NCBI GenBank assembly: GCA_944384295.1
Contig: CALWSU010000015.1
Location: 1-48,764, forward strand
Length of the DNA: 48,764 nucleotides
Direction of reading: 5' to 3'
Source: an uncultured Lachnospiraceae bacterium
GTDB lineage: Bacteria > Bacillota > Clostridia > Lachnospirales > Anaerotignaceae
Made by a program: the position numbers and the translations under genes. Below are positions 8,536 through 16,889 of this stretch, in pieces. The notes beneath the pieces were generated by a model. The model was not told where the DNA came from and searched no databases. It saw only the letters and a program-made list of their open reading frames with translations. Position 1 is the first letter of the stretch, and the number at the start of each line of letters is the position of its first letter.

Positions 8536-8724
8536 CGCCTCACTGTCGTGAATTTTTTCTGTATGGTAAGTATATGCGTCTTTCTTCCAAATTACATATG
8601 CTTTCTTTTACTTCGCTGGATTTTTTCCATTCTTTTCTTCTGCCAGAAGTGTAAGTCATTTTCGCTTTTTTCTTAGCATCTGTATCGTTTCACAAATGAC
8701 TGAACTTTATCTATACCCTGATAA

Positions 8725-8757
8725 AAAATCCCTGCAAGCGAAACTCGTTACAGGGAT
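8725..8757 (-). terminator. Rho-independent terminator after ftsX
   Basis: AATCCCTGTAA and TTGCAGGGATT form an 11-bp stem (one G-T pair), with T-run TTTTTTAT on the minus strand. Confidence 0.75.
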
Positions 8758-8773
8758 TGATTCGTCATCAATT

Positions 8774-9676
8774 TTATACCTTCAAATGTTTGCGGATCGA
8801 AGTCACACTGCCTATCACACCCAACAAAATGCCAAATAACAAAGATGCTGGCAGCAAGAATAAATATACATCGCCTGTCAAGCGGAAACGCACAAAATTC
8901 GCCACAAACGGCACATAATCATAAAACAGTGTTACCGCTTTGACATACAATGGCATACCTATTATCACAGGAATGATTGCGCCAATCAAACCGATAATGA
9001 TACCTTCTATAATAAATGGCCAACGGATAAACCAGTCTGTTGCGCCCACATATTTCATAATGTTGATTTCTACACGGCGATTCAAAACCGAAATACGAAT
9101 GGTATTGACAATAATCATAACGGAAATCACGCCAAGTATTGCCATAATCAAAATACCACCTGCTTGGAACAAATTGCTCACACGCATCAAAACTTCGGAT
9201 AAAGATTGTCCATATTCCACATTTTCGATTCCTTCAATCTTGTTCAATTCCTGAATGACTGCATCTTGTGATTCAATCTGATCCAGTTCAATTTGGAAAG
9301 AATGTGACAAGGGGTTGTTGCTATCATCAAAACCTATGAAAATATCTTCGTCTGCGCCCCATTCATTTTTTAGATTTTCCAAAGAATCCGCTGGGGAAAC
9401 GTAAGTCACATTCGTGACATGTTCAATCTTTCCGATTTGGGATTTCATGGTTTCAATTTCCTCGCTGGTCATTTCTCCTTCCAAAAATACGGAAATCCCA
9501 ATCGAATCTTCCATTTGGTCCAACATATATTGCAAGTTTGTTACTGCACAATAAGAAAAGGACATAATGGAAATACAAGCAGCAACTGCAACAATGGATG
9601 CAACAGTCATCAGAAGGTTTTTCTTTAAACCGCTAAAACCTTCCTTAATAAAATATTTGATTGTACTAGGCCTCAT
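8774..9676 (-). CDS. ftsX: cell division ABC transporter permease FtsX
   Basis: Membrane partner of FtsE, which activates cell-wall hydrolases at the septum or sidewall. It has the FtsX layout: one N-terminal membrane helix (LLMTVASIVAVAACISIMSF), an extracellular loop with QIGKIEHVTNVTYVSP, and three C-terminal helices (AILGVISVMIIVNTIRISV; FIIEGIIIGLIGAIIPVIIG; FLLPASLLFGILLGVIGSV). Start MRPSTIKYF at 9676 is chosen because AAAGGTGG sits 8 bases upstream; two further in-frame ATGs lie just before it (9682, 9688). It overlaps the ftsE end by 11 bases, which implies coupling. Confidence 0.94.
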   Translation of the reverse strand: MRPSTIKYFIKEGFSGLKKNLLMTVASIVAVAACISIMSFSYCAVTNLQYMLDQMEDSIGISVFLEGEMTSEEIETMKSQIGKIEHVTNVTYVSPADSLENLKNEWGADEDIFIGFDDSNNPLSHSFQIELDQIESQDAVIQELNKIEGIENVEYGQSLSEVLMRVSNLFQAGGILIMAILGVISVMIIVNTIRISVLNRRVEINIMKYVGATDWFIRWPFIIEGIIIGLIGAIIPVIIGMPLYVKAVTLFYDYVPFVANFVRFRLTGDVYLFLLPASLLFGILLGVIGSVTSIRKHLKV

Positions 9677-10352
9677 CGTCATACCCACCTTTTTCTATAT
9701 CTCTGATAATGTGTCCTTTCCGCAAAGTCACAACTCTTTTCTGCATGACATCTACGATATCTCTGGCATGTGTTGCCATAACGATGGTGGTACCGCGTTT
9801 GTTGATATCATCTAACAACTGCATAATCCCCCAAGCGGTATCTGGGTCCAGATTTCCTGTAGGTTCGTCACAAATCAGAATGGGCGGATTATTCACAATC
9901 GCACGCGCCAAAGCGGTTCTTTGCTGTTCCCCACCGGAAAGCTGATTGGGCAGACTTTTTGCCTTTTGTGCCAATCCTACCAAAGACAAAACCGCTGGTA
10001 CATTACGACGGATAACACGTCCAGGCGCTTCTATGACACGCATGGCAAATGCCACATTTTCATAAACAGTTTTATTGGGCAATAAACGGAAATCCTGAAA
10101 AACCACACCTAAATTACGACGCAGATAAGGAACCTGTGCCTGTGTCAAAGTACTTGTTTTCACATTGTTAATGATAATTTCTCCTGATGTGGGATCCAAT
10201 TCTTTCAAAAGCAATTTAATCAATGTAGATTTCCCAGAACCACTGGAACCTACGATAAATACAAAATCACCTTTTTTGATATGTAAATTGAGATTTTCCA
10301 CACCTTTGGAGCCATTGGGATACGTCTTTGTTACATTTTCTAATCGGATCAA
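9666..10352 (-). CDS. ftsE: cell division ATP-binding protein FtsE
   Basis: ABC-type ATPase that drives FtsX. Walker A GSSGSGKST (35-43), Q-loop FQDFRLL, signature LSGGEQQR (138-145), Walker B ILICDEP (158-164) and H-loop ATHAR are all present. The 228 residues are typical. It is first in the ftsEX pair, with its own promoter about 76 bases upstream. Confidence 0.96.
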   Translation of the reverse strand: MIRLENVTKTYPNGSKGVENLNLHIKKGDFVFIVGSSGSGKSTLIKLLLKELDPTSGEIIINNVKTSTLTQAQVPYLRRNLGVVFQDFRLLPNKTVYENVAFAMRVIEAPGRVIRRNVPAVLSLVGLAQKAKSLPNQLSGGEQQRTALARAIVNNPPILICDEPTGNLDPDTAWGIMQLLDDINKRGTTIVMATHARDIVDVMQKRVVTLRKGHIIRDIEKGGYDDEA

Positions 10353-10427
10353 AATGGATCTCCCTTTCTTTTCAAAATCAGACGGCGTTTGCTATTTTTC
10401 TACTTCTTTCGCCTCAAATACCATAGC

Positions 10428-10456
10428 ATTATAGCATAAATGCGCCGCGCTCACAA
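10428..10456 (-). promoter_or_regulatory. ftsEX promoter
   Basis: On the minus strand TTGTGA (10451-10456), a 17-base spacer and TATAAT (10428-10433) carry an extended -10 TGC. It is well placed before ftsE. Confidence 0.65.
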
Positions 10457-10520
10457 GTCTAAAACCCTACGGAAATCGAAAGATTTCCTTAGAATTCAGA
10501 AACAAAATCCATTTTTATAC

Positions 10521-10553
10521 AAAAAACGACCGTTCTCATGCACGGTCGTTTTT
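10521..10553 (-). terminator. Rho-independent terminator of the CdaR-type regulator gene
   Basis: AAAACGACCGT and ACGGTCGTTTT form a near-perfect stem with T-runs on either strand, so it may act in both directions. It lies 28 bases past the stop at 10581. Confidence 0.85.
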
Positions 10554-10580
10554 GTAATACAGACATTTGTACTTTATTTT

Positions 10581-11672
10581 TTAATATGCCATTTTATCCA
10601 TATAAATCATGTATTTGCTTACCATCAGTGTAATTTTGAAAATGATGGCATCGTCGAAATTGCGCAAATCCAAACCAGTCATTTTTTGGAGTTTATCCAA
10701 ACGATAGACTAATGTATTACGATGGATATACAACTGACGGCTTGTTTCAGATACATTCAGATTATTTTCAAAGAATTTATTCACAGTTGCCAATGTTTCA
10801 TCATCAAAATCGTCCATTGTCAAACCATGCAGCACTTCTTTGATAAACATACGGCACAAAGGCAAAGGCAATTGATAAATCAAACGTCCAATCCCCAGTT
10901 TTTCATAATTGACGATATATTTATCTGTTTCAAAGATTTTGCCAACTTCCAAAGCCATTTTGGCTTCTTTATAGGAACGAGATACATCTTTCAAATCGCC
11001 CACTACGGTACCGCTTGCAATATATACTTTGCTCTTTGTTTCGTTATTGAGTGTTTCTTCAATCACTTTTGCAATGCGATCGATTTCATCACTGGATTCT
11101 TTTTCGCGTACTTCTTTTACCAGAATAATGCTATGCTCATCTACCGCAGTCACAAAATCTTTCGTTTTTGCAGGAAACAGACCACGTACAATTTCCACTA
11201 CATTCATTTCTTTATCAATATTGGTTTCAATCAAGTAAACAATACGACTGACATTATTTTCTATGTGCAATTTTTTTGCACGACTGTAAATATCTACCAA
11301 CAGCAAATTGTCCAACAACAGATTTTTGATAAAATTATCTTTATCATAGCGTTCTTTGTATGCCACCAAAAGACTTTGGATCTGGAACGCAGCAATTTTA
11401 CCAATACGATAGCCTTCTTCGTCCTCCCCCTTGACCTGCACCACATATTCTGGCACACCATTATCATAAATCTTAAAATATTGATATCCCAAAATCAATT
11501 GGCTTTCTGCCTGAGAACCCACAAAATTTTCTACGGCGTCAATTTGACGACCAATCATGTTTTCCTCTGTGGTAGCAATGACCTTGCCCTCTTTTTCCAC
11601 AACACTGAGTTCTTTTCTTGTAATGTTTTTTAAGCCTTCGATTGTACTTTGTAAAATTTGATTGGAAATCAT
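10581..11672 (-). CDS. CdaR/PucR-family transcriptional regulator
   Basis: 363-residue probable DNA-binding regulator. The N-terminal half (about 1-135) resembles the sugar-diacid recognition domain of CdaR (ENMIGRQIDAVENF, GYRIGKIAAFQIQSLL). The C-terminus carries the PucR-type helix-turn-helix (about 305-355: FFENNLNVSETSRQLYIHRN followed by TLVYRLDKLQ). In CdaR the ligand is glucarate or glycerate; the ligand here is unknown and no diacid catabolic genes are near. The gene stands alone between two terminators, and the target is therefore unclear. Confidence 0.88.
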   Translation of the reverse strand: MISNQILQSTIEGLKNITRKELSVVEKEGKVIATTEENMIGRQIDAVENFVGSQAESQLILGYQYFKIYDNGVPEYVVQVKGEDEEGYRIGKIAAFQIQSLLVAYKERYDKDNFIKNLLLDNLLLVDIYSRAKKLHIENNVSRIVYLIETNIDKEMNVVEIVRGLFPAKTKDFVTAVDEHSIILVKEVREKESSDEIDRIAKVIEETLNNETKSKVYIASGTVVGDLKDVSRSYKEAKMALEVGKIFETDKYIVNYEKLGIGRLIYQLPLPLCRMFIKEVLHGLTMDDFDDETLATVNKFFENNLNVSETSRQLYIHRNTLVYRLDKLQKMTGLDLRNFDDAIIFKITLMVSKYMIYMDKMAY

Positions 11673-12038
11673 GCGCTATCACCTCAAAATATTTTATATT
11701 TTTGGGAAACACACAATACTGGTATGCAGATCAAGCAAAACAATATAGTTCATTTCCTCATTGCAATGTGTACTGAATGCCATTTCCCTTCCTAATTGCC
11801 GCCAACAACGTCTAGCAAATTGCCTAAAAATGATTTGCTACATCGTTATTCAAATAGCCTAAACTCATTTTATACTAAAATGACAAAAAAAGAAAGAGAA
11901 ATTGTTTAAAAACATGCAAATTCTCTTTCTTTTTTATTTTTATATAAAAAACCATATGTTTTTTTATCGAAACTGTCTTGATTCTACCATATTTTTCTGC
12001 ATAATCGAAAGATTTCATATTGATTTTCTTCGTCTTTT
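11673..12038. other. intergenic region upstream of the regulator, with an inverted repeat
   Basis: No gene was seen. It contains TAGCAAAT (11813-11820) facing ATTTGCTA (11833-11840), which may be an operator or leader hairpin for the regulator gene, and the yitT-side terminator at 11885. Confidence 0.4.
11885..11935 (-). terminator. Rho-independent terminator of the envelope-polymer operon
   Basis: AAAAGAAAGAGAA pairs with TTCTCTTTCTTTT (20-base loop), with T/A-rich flanks on both sides. It lies about 100 bases after the yitT-like stop, and is functional on the minus strand if used. Confidence 0.55.
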
Positions 12039-12893
12039 TTACCCAGAAAAGCTTTGCTCTCCTAAAACTTCGCGAATGTCAGCTACCAAAAAAAATGCAT
12101 TTCTGTCAATATTTATGAGAATACTTTTCACCAAAGGCAGTTCTTTTTGCGAAAAAACACAAAATACAACCCATTGCTGCTCTTTTTGTACAAACATTTG
12201 TCTTTGTGCAATAAGCGCAAAGATATTCTGTTTTACCAAAGCATCTTTGACTTGTATACCATGTTCTGAAAAAATGATTGCTGCACGTTGCCCATGTATG
12301 CCCTCTGCTGTAATATGCATCACTTTTTCCATAATACCAACAGATAATACTGCATATAAGGTATGTGTTGCGCCAAATGTCACCATACCAAGCAATATAA
12401 TCGCAGCATCTAGCAAAAAAACAAGAGTAGGCAAGGATATATGGCGCAATGCGCTATGATGCAATACGGCTGCTGCCAAATCCACACCGCCTGTCGTTGC
12501 ACCGCCACGCAGCACCAAGCCCAATCCTGCGCCACTTAAGATACCACCATATGCCGCTGCTGTAAAAAAATCACCGTGATAGTACGGAAAGAGAGAAGCA
12601 AAATACAACATCACCGAAAATAAAAGGGAAGTCAGTATGGTTCTTCCCACAAACTGTCTTCCCTGTATCCGCCATGCCCATACAAAGAGTGGTACATTGC
12701 AAACGGTATTGACCAACCACAGTGGAATCATGGGACCACCAAATTTTTGGGATACATCGTCCAAAATCATACCCAGACCGGAAATCCCACCTGCAACCAA
12801 TCCCGCAGGTTCCAAAAAATTTTGTACGCCCACCGCCAGCAAGGCAGTACCTGATAAAAGCAATCCATATTGTACCAAACTCTTTTGCAGCAT
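12039..12893 (-). CDS. YitT-family membrane protein (DUF161 + DUF2179)
   Basis: 284-residue integral membrane protein of unknown transport role. Five to six hydrophobic segments (residues 8-185) include the family signatures FLEPAGLVAGGISGLGMI and GLGLVLRGGATTGGVDLAA. They are followed by a cytoplasmic DUF2179 domain (about 205-280, GQRAAIIFSEHG and NAFFLVADIREVLGE). It begins 22 bases after the TagA-like gene and is the last gene of the run, so it is probably co-transcribed with the polymer genes; a functional link is not shown. Confidence 0.9.
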   Translation of the reverse strand: MLQKSLVQYGLLLSGTALLAVGVQNFLEPAGLVAGGISGLGMILDDVSQKFGGPMIPLWLVNTVCNVPLFVWAWRIQGRQFVGRTILTSLLFSVMLYFASLFPYYHGDFFTAAAYGGILSGAGLGLVLRGGATTGGVDLAAAVLHHSALRHISLPTLVFLLDAAIILLGMVTFGATHTLYAVLSVGIMEKVMHITAEGIHGQRAAIIFSEHGIQVKDALVKQNIFALIAQRQMFVQKEQQWVVFCVFSQKELPLVKSILINIDRNAFFLVADIREVLGEQSFSG

Positions 12894-12915
12894 TTCTTTC
12901 GCCGTCCTTCCGAAA

Positions 12916-13647
12916 TCATCTTTGTTTTTTCTTCTTCAGGACTGTACATGCAAATTTCGGCAAACGCATCATACGCCGCCATCTTGTCGGTTGTGTAATC
13001 AAGCGATAAAACCACTCCAACCCCAGTTTTTGGAATAATTTCGGCGCACGTTTCACATTTCCCGCCATTACGTCAAAGCTGCCGCCTACGCCAATGGCAA
13101 CCTTCACACCTAATTCTTCTATATGCGCCGCAATCCATTTTTCCTGTTTTGGCGCGCCCAGTCCTACCAATAGTATGGACGGAGCCAGACGTTTTATGTC
13201 TGCAAGTATCTTTTTTTCTTCTGCATCATCAAAATATCCATTATGTCCGCCAACAATATTCAGTTGCGGATATTTCTTTTTCATCTGTCTGGCAGCTGTG
13301 GAAGCGACTCCCGGCGCACCACCGAAAAAGTATACACTTTCTGCACTACCTGCAATTGCTTGAAATATATTTTGTGTCAAGTCATAGCCTGCAACACGTT
13401 CTGTCAAACGGATTTCGCTATATCTGGACGCCCACACCACACCAATGCCATCTGGAACGACCAAATCTGCTTCTCTTAAAATCCGCATCAATTCTTTATC
13501 TTGCTGCGCTTCCATCACGATTTCTGGATTTGGTGTACAGATATAATGTTGCTTTCCATCTTGTAAAAAGCCTTTGACAATTGCTACCGCCTCTGCCATA
13601 TTTACGGCATCAAACGGCACATCTAAAATTTGCGTCATTTTCCTCAT
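12916..13647 (-). CDS. WecG/TagA/CpsF-family glycosyltransferase (GT26)
   Basis: 243-residue membrane-associated transferase. Family members add N-acetylmannosamine or a similar sugar to an undecaprenyl-linked GlcNAc, an early step in wall-polymer synthesis. Motifs: NPEIVMEA (40-47), VVPDGIGVVWASR (about 63-75), GAPKQEKWIA and GVGGSFDVMAGNVKRAP in the C-terminal half. The length is normal. GGAAGGGG precedes the ATG, and the gap after the GT4/CsaB fusion is 17 bases. The context points to a secondary cell-wall polymer rather than classical teichoic acid, since no tag ribitol or glycerol genes are seen. Confidence 0.93.
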   Translation of the reverse strand: MRKMTQILDVPFDAVNMAEAVAIVKGFLQDGKQHYICTPNPEIVMEAQQDKELMRILREADLVVPDGIGVVWASRYSEIRLTERVAGYDLTQNIFQAIAGSAESVYFFGGAPGVASTAARQMKKKYPQLNIVGGHNGYFDDAEEKKILADIKRLAPSILLVGLGAPKQEKWIAAHIEELGVKVAIGVGGSFDVMAGNVKRAPKLFQKLGLEWFYRLITQPTRWRRMMRLPKFACTVLKKKKQR

Positions 13648-13664
13648 ATTTTTGTACCCCTTCC

Positions 13665-15899
13665 TTATGGCTTTTTCTTTTCCAGCAAACGCATCAGATA
13701 TTTTTCATTGCGGTGTGCCTTCTGATTGAGCAATGCTGCTTTTTCCTCCAAACGTGCTACATACTGTGCCTTATTTTCCATAATATCTTCAATCAGTTTC
13801 AAAGTCTGCGCCAAATCAAAGTTTTTCAAATCCCCGCCGCTTGGCATTTCCAGTTTTTCCAAATAATATGCAATTTTGGGATCATACACGAATCCAACCA
13901 AAGGCACATGCTGTCTTGCAGCAAAAATCAATGTATGCAGACGCATGCTGAGTATAAAGTCCGCAACAGAAATAATGCCCATGACTTCGCTTGGCGCATA
14001 GCTGCCACGCAAGATATACGCTTTATGTTTCATTTGTTTTTGCACTTTTTCACTAATGGTAATATCGTTTGGCATTTGCATTGCCAAAAACACAATATTG
14101 CGCTGATAAGTTTCAATCACAATATCACATAATGTCGCAAAACGCTGTATAAAGGCGTCCATATCTTTCCAATTTCGTACAGAAACCACTACAATAGGCT
14201 TATCCTGTGGAATTCCTTCCCCGTCTAATAAGCGATACGCTTCTTGCTTCGAGATACCGTCCATAGTAAATACAGGGTCTGCTGTCACAAAACATTTTTT
14301 CGGATTGACACCCATTGCCAATAATTCCTCATGAGAATTTTCTTCTCGCAATGTAATCAAATCTGCTTTATTGACTACCTGTTTTACCAATCTACGGTTG
14401 CGTTTGCCCGATACAGGACCAATGCCATTAGCATACAACATCACTTTTTTACGCATCATTTTTGCTGCTACTGTGATAGATAGATAATACATCAAAGAAC
14501 GTGTGCTTGTACTATCTTGCAACAAGGAACCGCCCCCACTCAATAATACATCACTTTGTCGAATCGCGCGCAGTACATCTCTTGCGCCAAAACGATATAC
14601 CGCTTCAATCCCATATTTTTCTCTGGTTTCTTTGGGTTTATTGGATAATACTGTAATATGGTAATTATCGCCCAATTGCTGTATATTTTTGTGCATAGAT
14701 AGCATAATGGCTTCATCACCTGTATTATTAAAACCATAATATCCGCTCATAACAACATGATATTGCTTTTCATGGCTTTCTTTCCATGCAGCATCATATG
14801 CCTTTACGCTGTCTTGTGCCATACGGCTCACAGAATAATATTGGAAAATGACCTCCCTGCCGTATGCGCCTGCCGCTTCTCTTTCTTCTGGTGTCATATT
14901 ACAAAATGCATATGTTACATCACGATACAGCTTATCTTCTTCTGACATTTCACAGCCACGACAACAGAAATTATTTTCTTGCGCCAATTCCAGCTTGTCC
15001 TGACCAAATAAACCGATATATCCCTCATTGCCTGCCACAATGACCGTTTTTCCCGCTGCCATCGCTTCCAATGCTGCACGGCTTACCCCAACAAAAACAT
15101 CTGCTACAGATACCAGTTCATTGATATCTGTTCTTGCACCTGTCATTGTGATACAATTTCTGCCTAATTTCTGATTGACAGCATTGCTTTTTTCCAGCAA
15201 TTCATCAAATACATCACCGCCGCCAACAATTAAAATTTGCAGTCCAGGGATAGCTTCTGCCAGTTTTGGTGTGATTTCAATCAATTGACGCGCAACCATA
15301 GCACGGCTTTCGTCCATGCGGCTGACATAAACCAATGTTGGCAAATCTTCTTTGAGCTGAAATTCTTTCCGAATCCGACTTCCGTCTGTTTGTGGAGAAA
15401 ATTTATCTGTATCAATACCATTTATGGTGACAAAAATATTTTCACTGCGTACATGGTAATTATCCATCAAATAATGGCGAATATCTTCACTCACTGCAAC
15501 GACTTTCTGTCCCCAATTGGTCAGATACTTCAATCCCATACCTGTGTAAAATACCCAATGTGCAGAAGTCACAAAAGTAAACGGCATCTTTTTATGCAAC
15601 ATACCACAGATAAATCCCGGAATACGTGCATGCGAATGCACAATATCTACTTTCTCTTTTTTAATGATTTTTTTCAGCAAAAAATATGATTTAATCATTT
15701 TGAGCACATTGCGCTGATTCATAGGTACTTTATAATGTCGTATCCCTGCTTGTGCCAATTCTTTTTCATACACACCACCATTGGAAGCGACCAAAATGTC
15801 ATATCCTTGTTTTTTCAATTCTTTGGATAATTCCACGACATGTGTTTCTGCACCGCCGATTTCCAACCCCATCAGTGTCATCAAAATTTTATATTTCAT
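13665..15899 (-). CDS. fusion of GT4 glycosyltransferase and CsaB-type polysaccharide pyruvyltransferase
   Basis: 744-residue bifunctional protein. Residues 1-370 are a GT4/GT-B glycosyltransferase (GLEIGGAETH at 11-20, HSHARIPG, VAVSEDIR, and the SRAALEAMAAGKTVI acceptor/donor motif). Residues about 379-744 are a CsaB pyruvyltransferase (SGYYGFNNTGDEAI, LLSGGGSLLQD, YANGIGPV and SMRLHTLIFA). CsaB ketalises wall-polymer mannosamine with pyruvate from phosphoenolpyruvate, making the ligand for SLH-domain proteins. The start at 15899 (GGTGGGG upstream) is preferred over an in-frame GTG at 15917. The two activities are usually separate genes. Confidence 0.93.
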   Translation of the reverse strand: MKYKILMTLMGLEIGGAETHVVELSKELKKQGYDILVASNGGVYEKELAQAGIRHYKVPMNQRNVLKMIKSYFLLKKIIKKEKVDIVHSHARIPGFICGMLHKKMPFTFVTSAHWVFYTGMGLKYLTNWGQKVVAVSEDIRHYLMDNYHVRSENIFVTINGIDTDKFSPQTDGSRIRKEFQLKEDLPTLVYVSRMDESRAMVARQLIEITPKLAEAIPGLQILIVGGGDVFDELLEKSNAVNQKLGRNCITMTGARTDINELVSVADVFVGVSRAALEAMAAGKTVIVAGNEGYIGLFGQDKLELAQENNFCCRGCEMSEEDKLYRDVTYAFCNMTPEEREAAGAYGREVIFQYYSVSRMAQDSVKAYDAAWKESHEKQYHVVMSGYYGFNNTGDEAIMLSMHKNIQQLGDNYHITVLSNKPKETREKYGIEAVYRFGARDVLRAIRQSDVLLSGGGSLLQDSTSTRSLMYYLSITVAAKMMRKKVMLYANGIGPVSGKRNRRLVKQVVNKADLITLREENSHEELLAMGVNPKKCFVTADPVFTMDGISKQEAYRLLDGEGIPQDKPIVVVSVRNWKDMDAFIQRFATLCDIVIETYQRNIVFLAMQMPNDITISEKVQKQMKHKAYILRGSYAPSEVMGIISVADFILSMRLHTLIFAARQHVPLVGFVYDPKIAYYLEKLEMPSGGDLKNFDLAQTLKLIEDIMENKAQYVARLEEKAALLNQKAHRNEKYLMRLLEKKKP

Positions 15900-15913
15900 G
15901 ATTTCCCCACCTG

Positions 15914-16399
15914 TCACATATCAATCGCTGTTATTTTCATTGTAGACTTTGCGTATTTTGTGAAAACCTGCATCGCGGAATTGGCTTTCAATTCTACTGT
16001 ACCGCCTGCAAAATAAGCATCTTCTTTCTCTATCACATTGCCTTCAATGGTCAATGTGACACCATAGTATTCTGGATATTCCACCATAACACTGTTCCCA
16101 TCTCCGCCCACGACATTTTTCATTTTGGGAGCATAAGAAACGCCTGTAATTGTACCAATACATTCTTTTGTTTTATCATCAAATATCAAATCCCCTTCAT
16201 GCAACGCATTGACTGTTGCAATACGCACATCGTCTATGAATGCAGTATAAGTCACAAGCTGTGCTTCCGCGCTGACACCTTTCGACTCTTTTTGATTGAC
16301 AATGCCAAATTTATAAACCGCTAAAGCTGCCAAAGCAACCACTACAATAATAATCAGAATATCAATCACATTCGGTCTTTTCTTAGCCAAATTACTCAC
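15914..16399 (-). CDS. DUF4330-like membrane-anchored protein (second copy)
   Basis: 161 residues: one N-terminal membrane helix (IDILIIIVVVALAALAVYKF) and a beta-rich extracytoplasmic domain of the DUF4330 type (LHEGDLIFDDKTKECIGTIT, VTLTIEGNV). It starts with GTG at 16399 preceded by AAGGGA and overlaps the upstream gene by 8 bases. Function is unknown. DUF4330 proteins recur in envelope-polymer operons, so a structural or scaffold role at the membrane is inferred from context. Confidence 0.85.
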   Translation of the reverse strand: MSNLAKKRPNVIDILIIIVVVALAALAVYKFGIVNQKESKGVSAEAQLVTYTAFIDDVRIATVNALHEGDLIFDDKTKECIGTITGVSYAPKMKNVVGGDGNSVMVEYPEYYGVTLTIEGNVIEKEDAYFAGGTVELKANSAMQVFTKYAKSTMKITAIDM

Positions 16400-16889
16400 C
16401 GTCCCTTACTTCTACAATATAACCAGCATATGCAAAGCCTTTGCCTTTGATATTCTGCTCTGCCCCTACTTTGACCACATTACCCTCAACAATAATATCT
16501 TGTTCCGTTTCTGTGCCTGTGCCTTCGATTTCTACATATACATTACTGTATCCAGGTTGTGGCAATAATTCATATTGATTGGTCACACGATTGAAAGAAA
16601 TTTCACAAAATGGTGTTGCCCAACTGCTTTTGATTTTCCCAAGATATGTGCCATCTTTGCTGTCATACACATTGCCGCCTTCTTCGGGAAAGTTTATGAT
16701 TTCTTCTCGTACCTGTCTGCCCTCTACGACATAGGTATATGTTTTTTGTTCACTTTGTCCGCCTTGTGTGCCGCCGCCTCTGATCCAATATACCCCAAAT
16801 GCGATTGCAGCTAACAAAATCAATATAATAAAAATATCCAATCCATTCAAAATTCCAAACAGCTTTTTGCTTCTGTTTTCCTGCATCAT
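16392..16889 (-). CDS. DUF4330-like membrane-anchored protein (first copy)
   Basis: 165 residues with a membrane helix (LDIFIILILLAAIAFGVYWI) and a beta domain like its neighbour (GNVYDSKDGTYLGKI, NVYVEIEGTG, DIIVEGNVVKVG). It is paralogous in layout to the following gene but divergent in sequence. Two consecutive ATGs overlap the stop of the preceding glycosyltransferase gene, so translation is probably coupled. Role unknown. Confidence 0.85.
   Translation of the reverse strand: MMQENRSKKLFGILNGLDIFIILILLAAIAFGVYWIRGGGTQGGQSEQKTYTYVVEGRQVREEIINFPEEGGNVYDSKDGTYLGKIKSSWATPFCEISFNRVTNQYELLPQPGYSNVYVEIEGTGTETEQDIIVEGNVVKVGAEQNIKGKGFAYAGYIVEVRDGE

Noticed and set aside
10722..11633. 303-residue plus-strand frame opposite the CdaR-type regulator
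   Set aside because: Antisense shadow without start signals. The minus-strand protein has clear domains.
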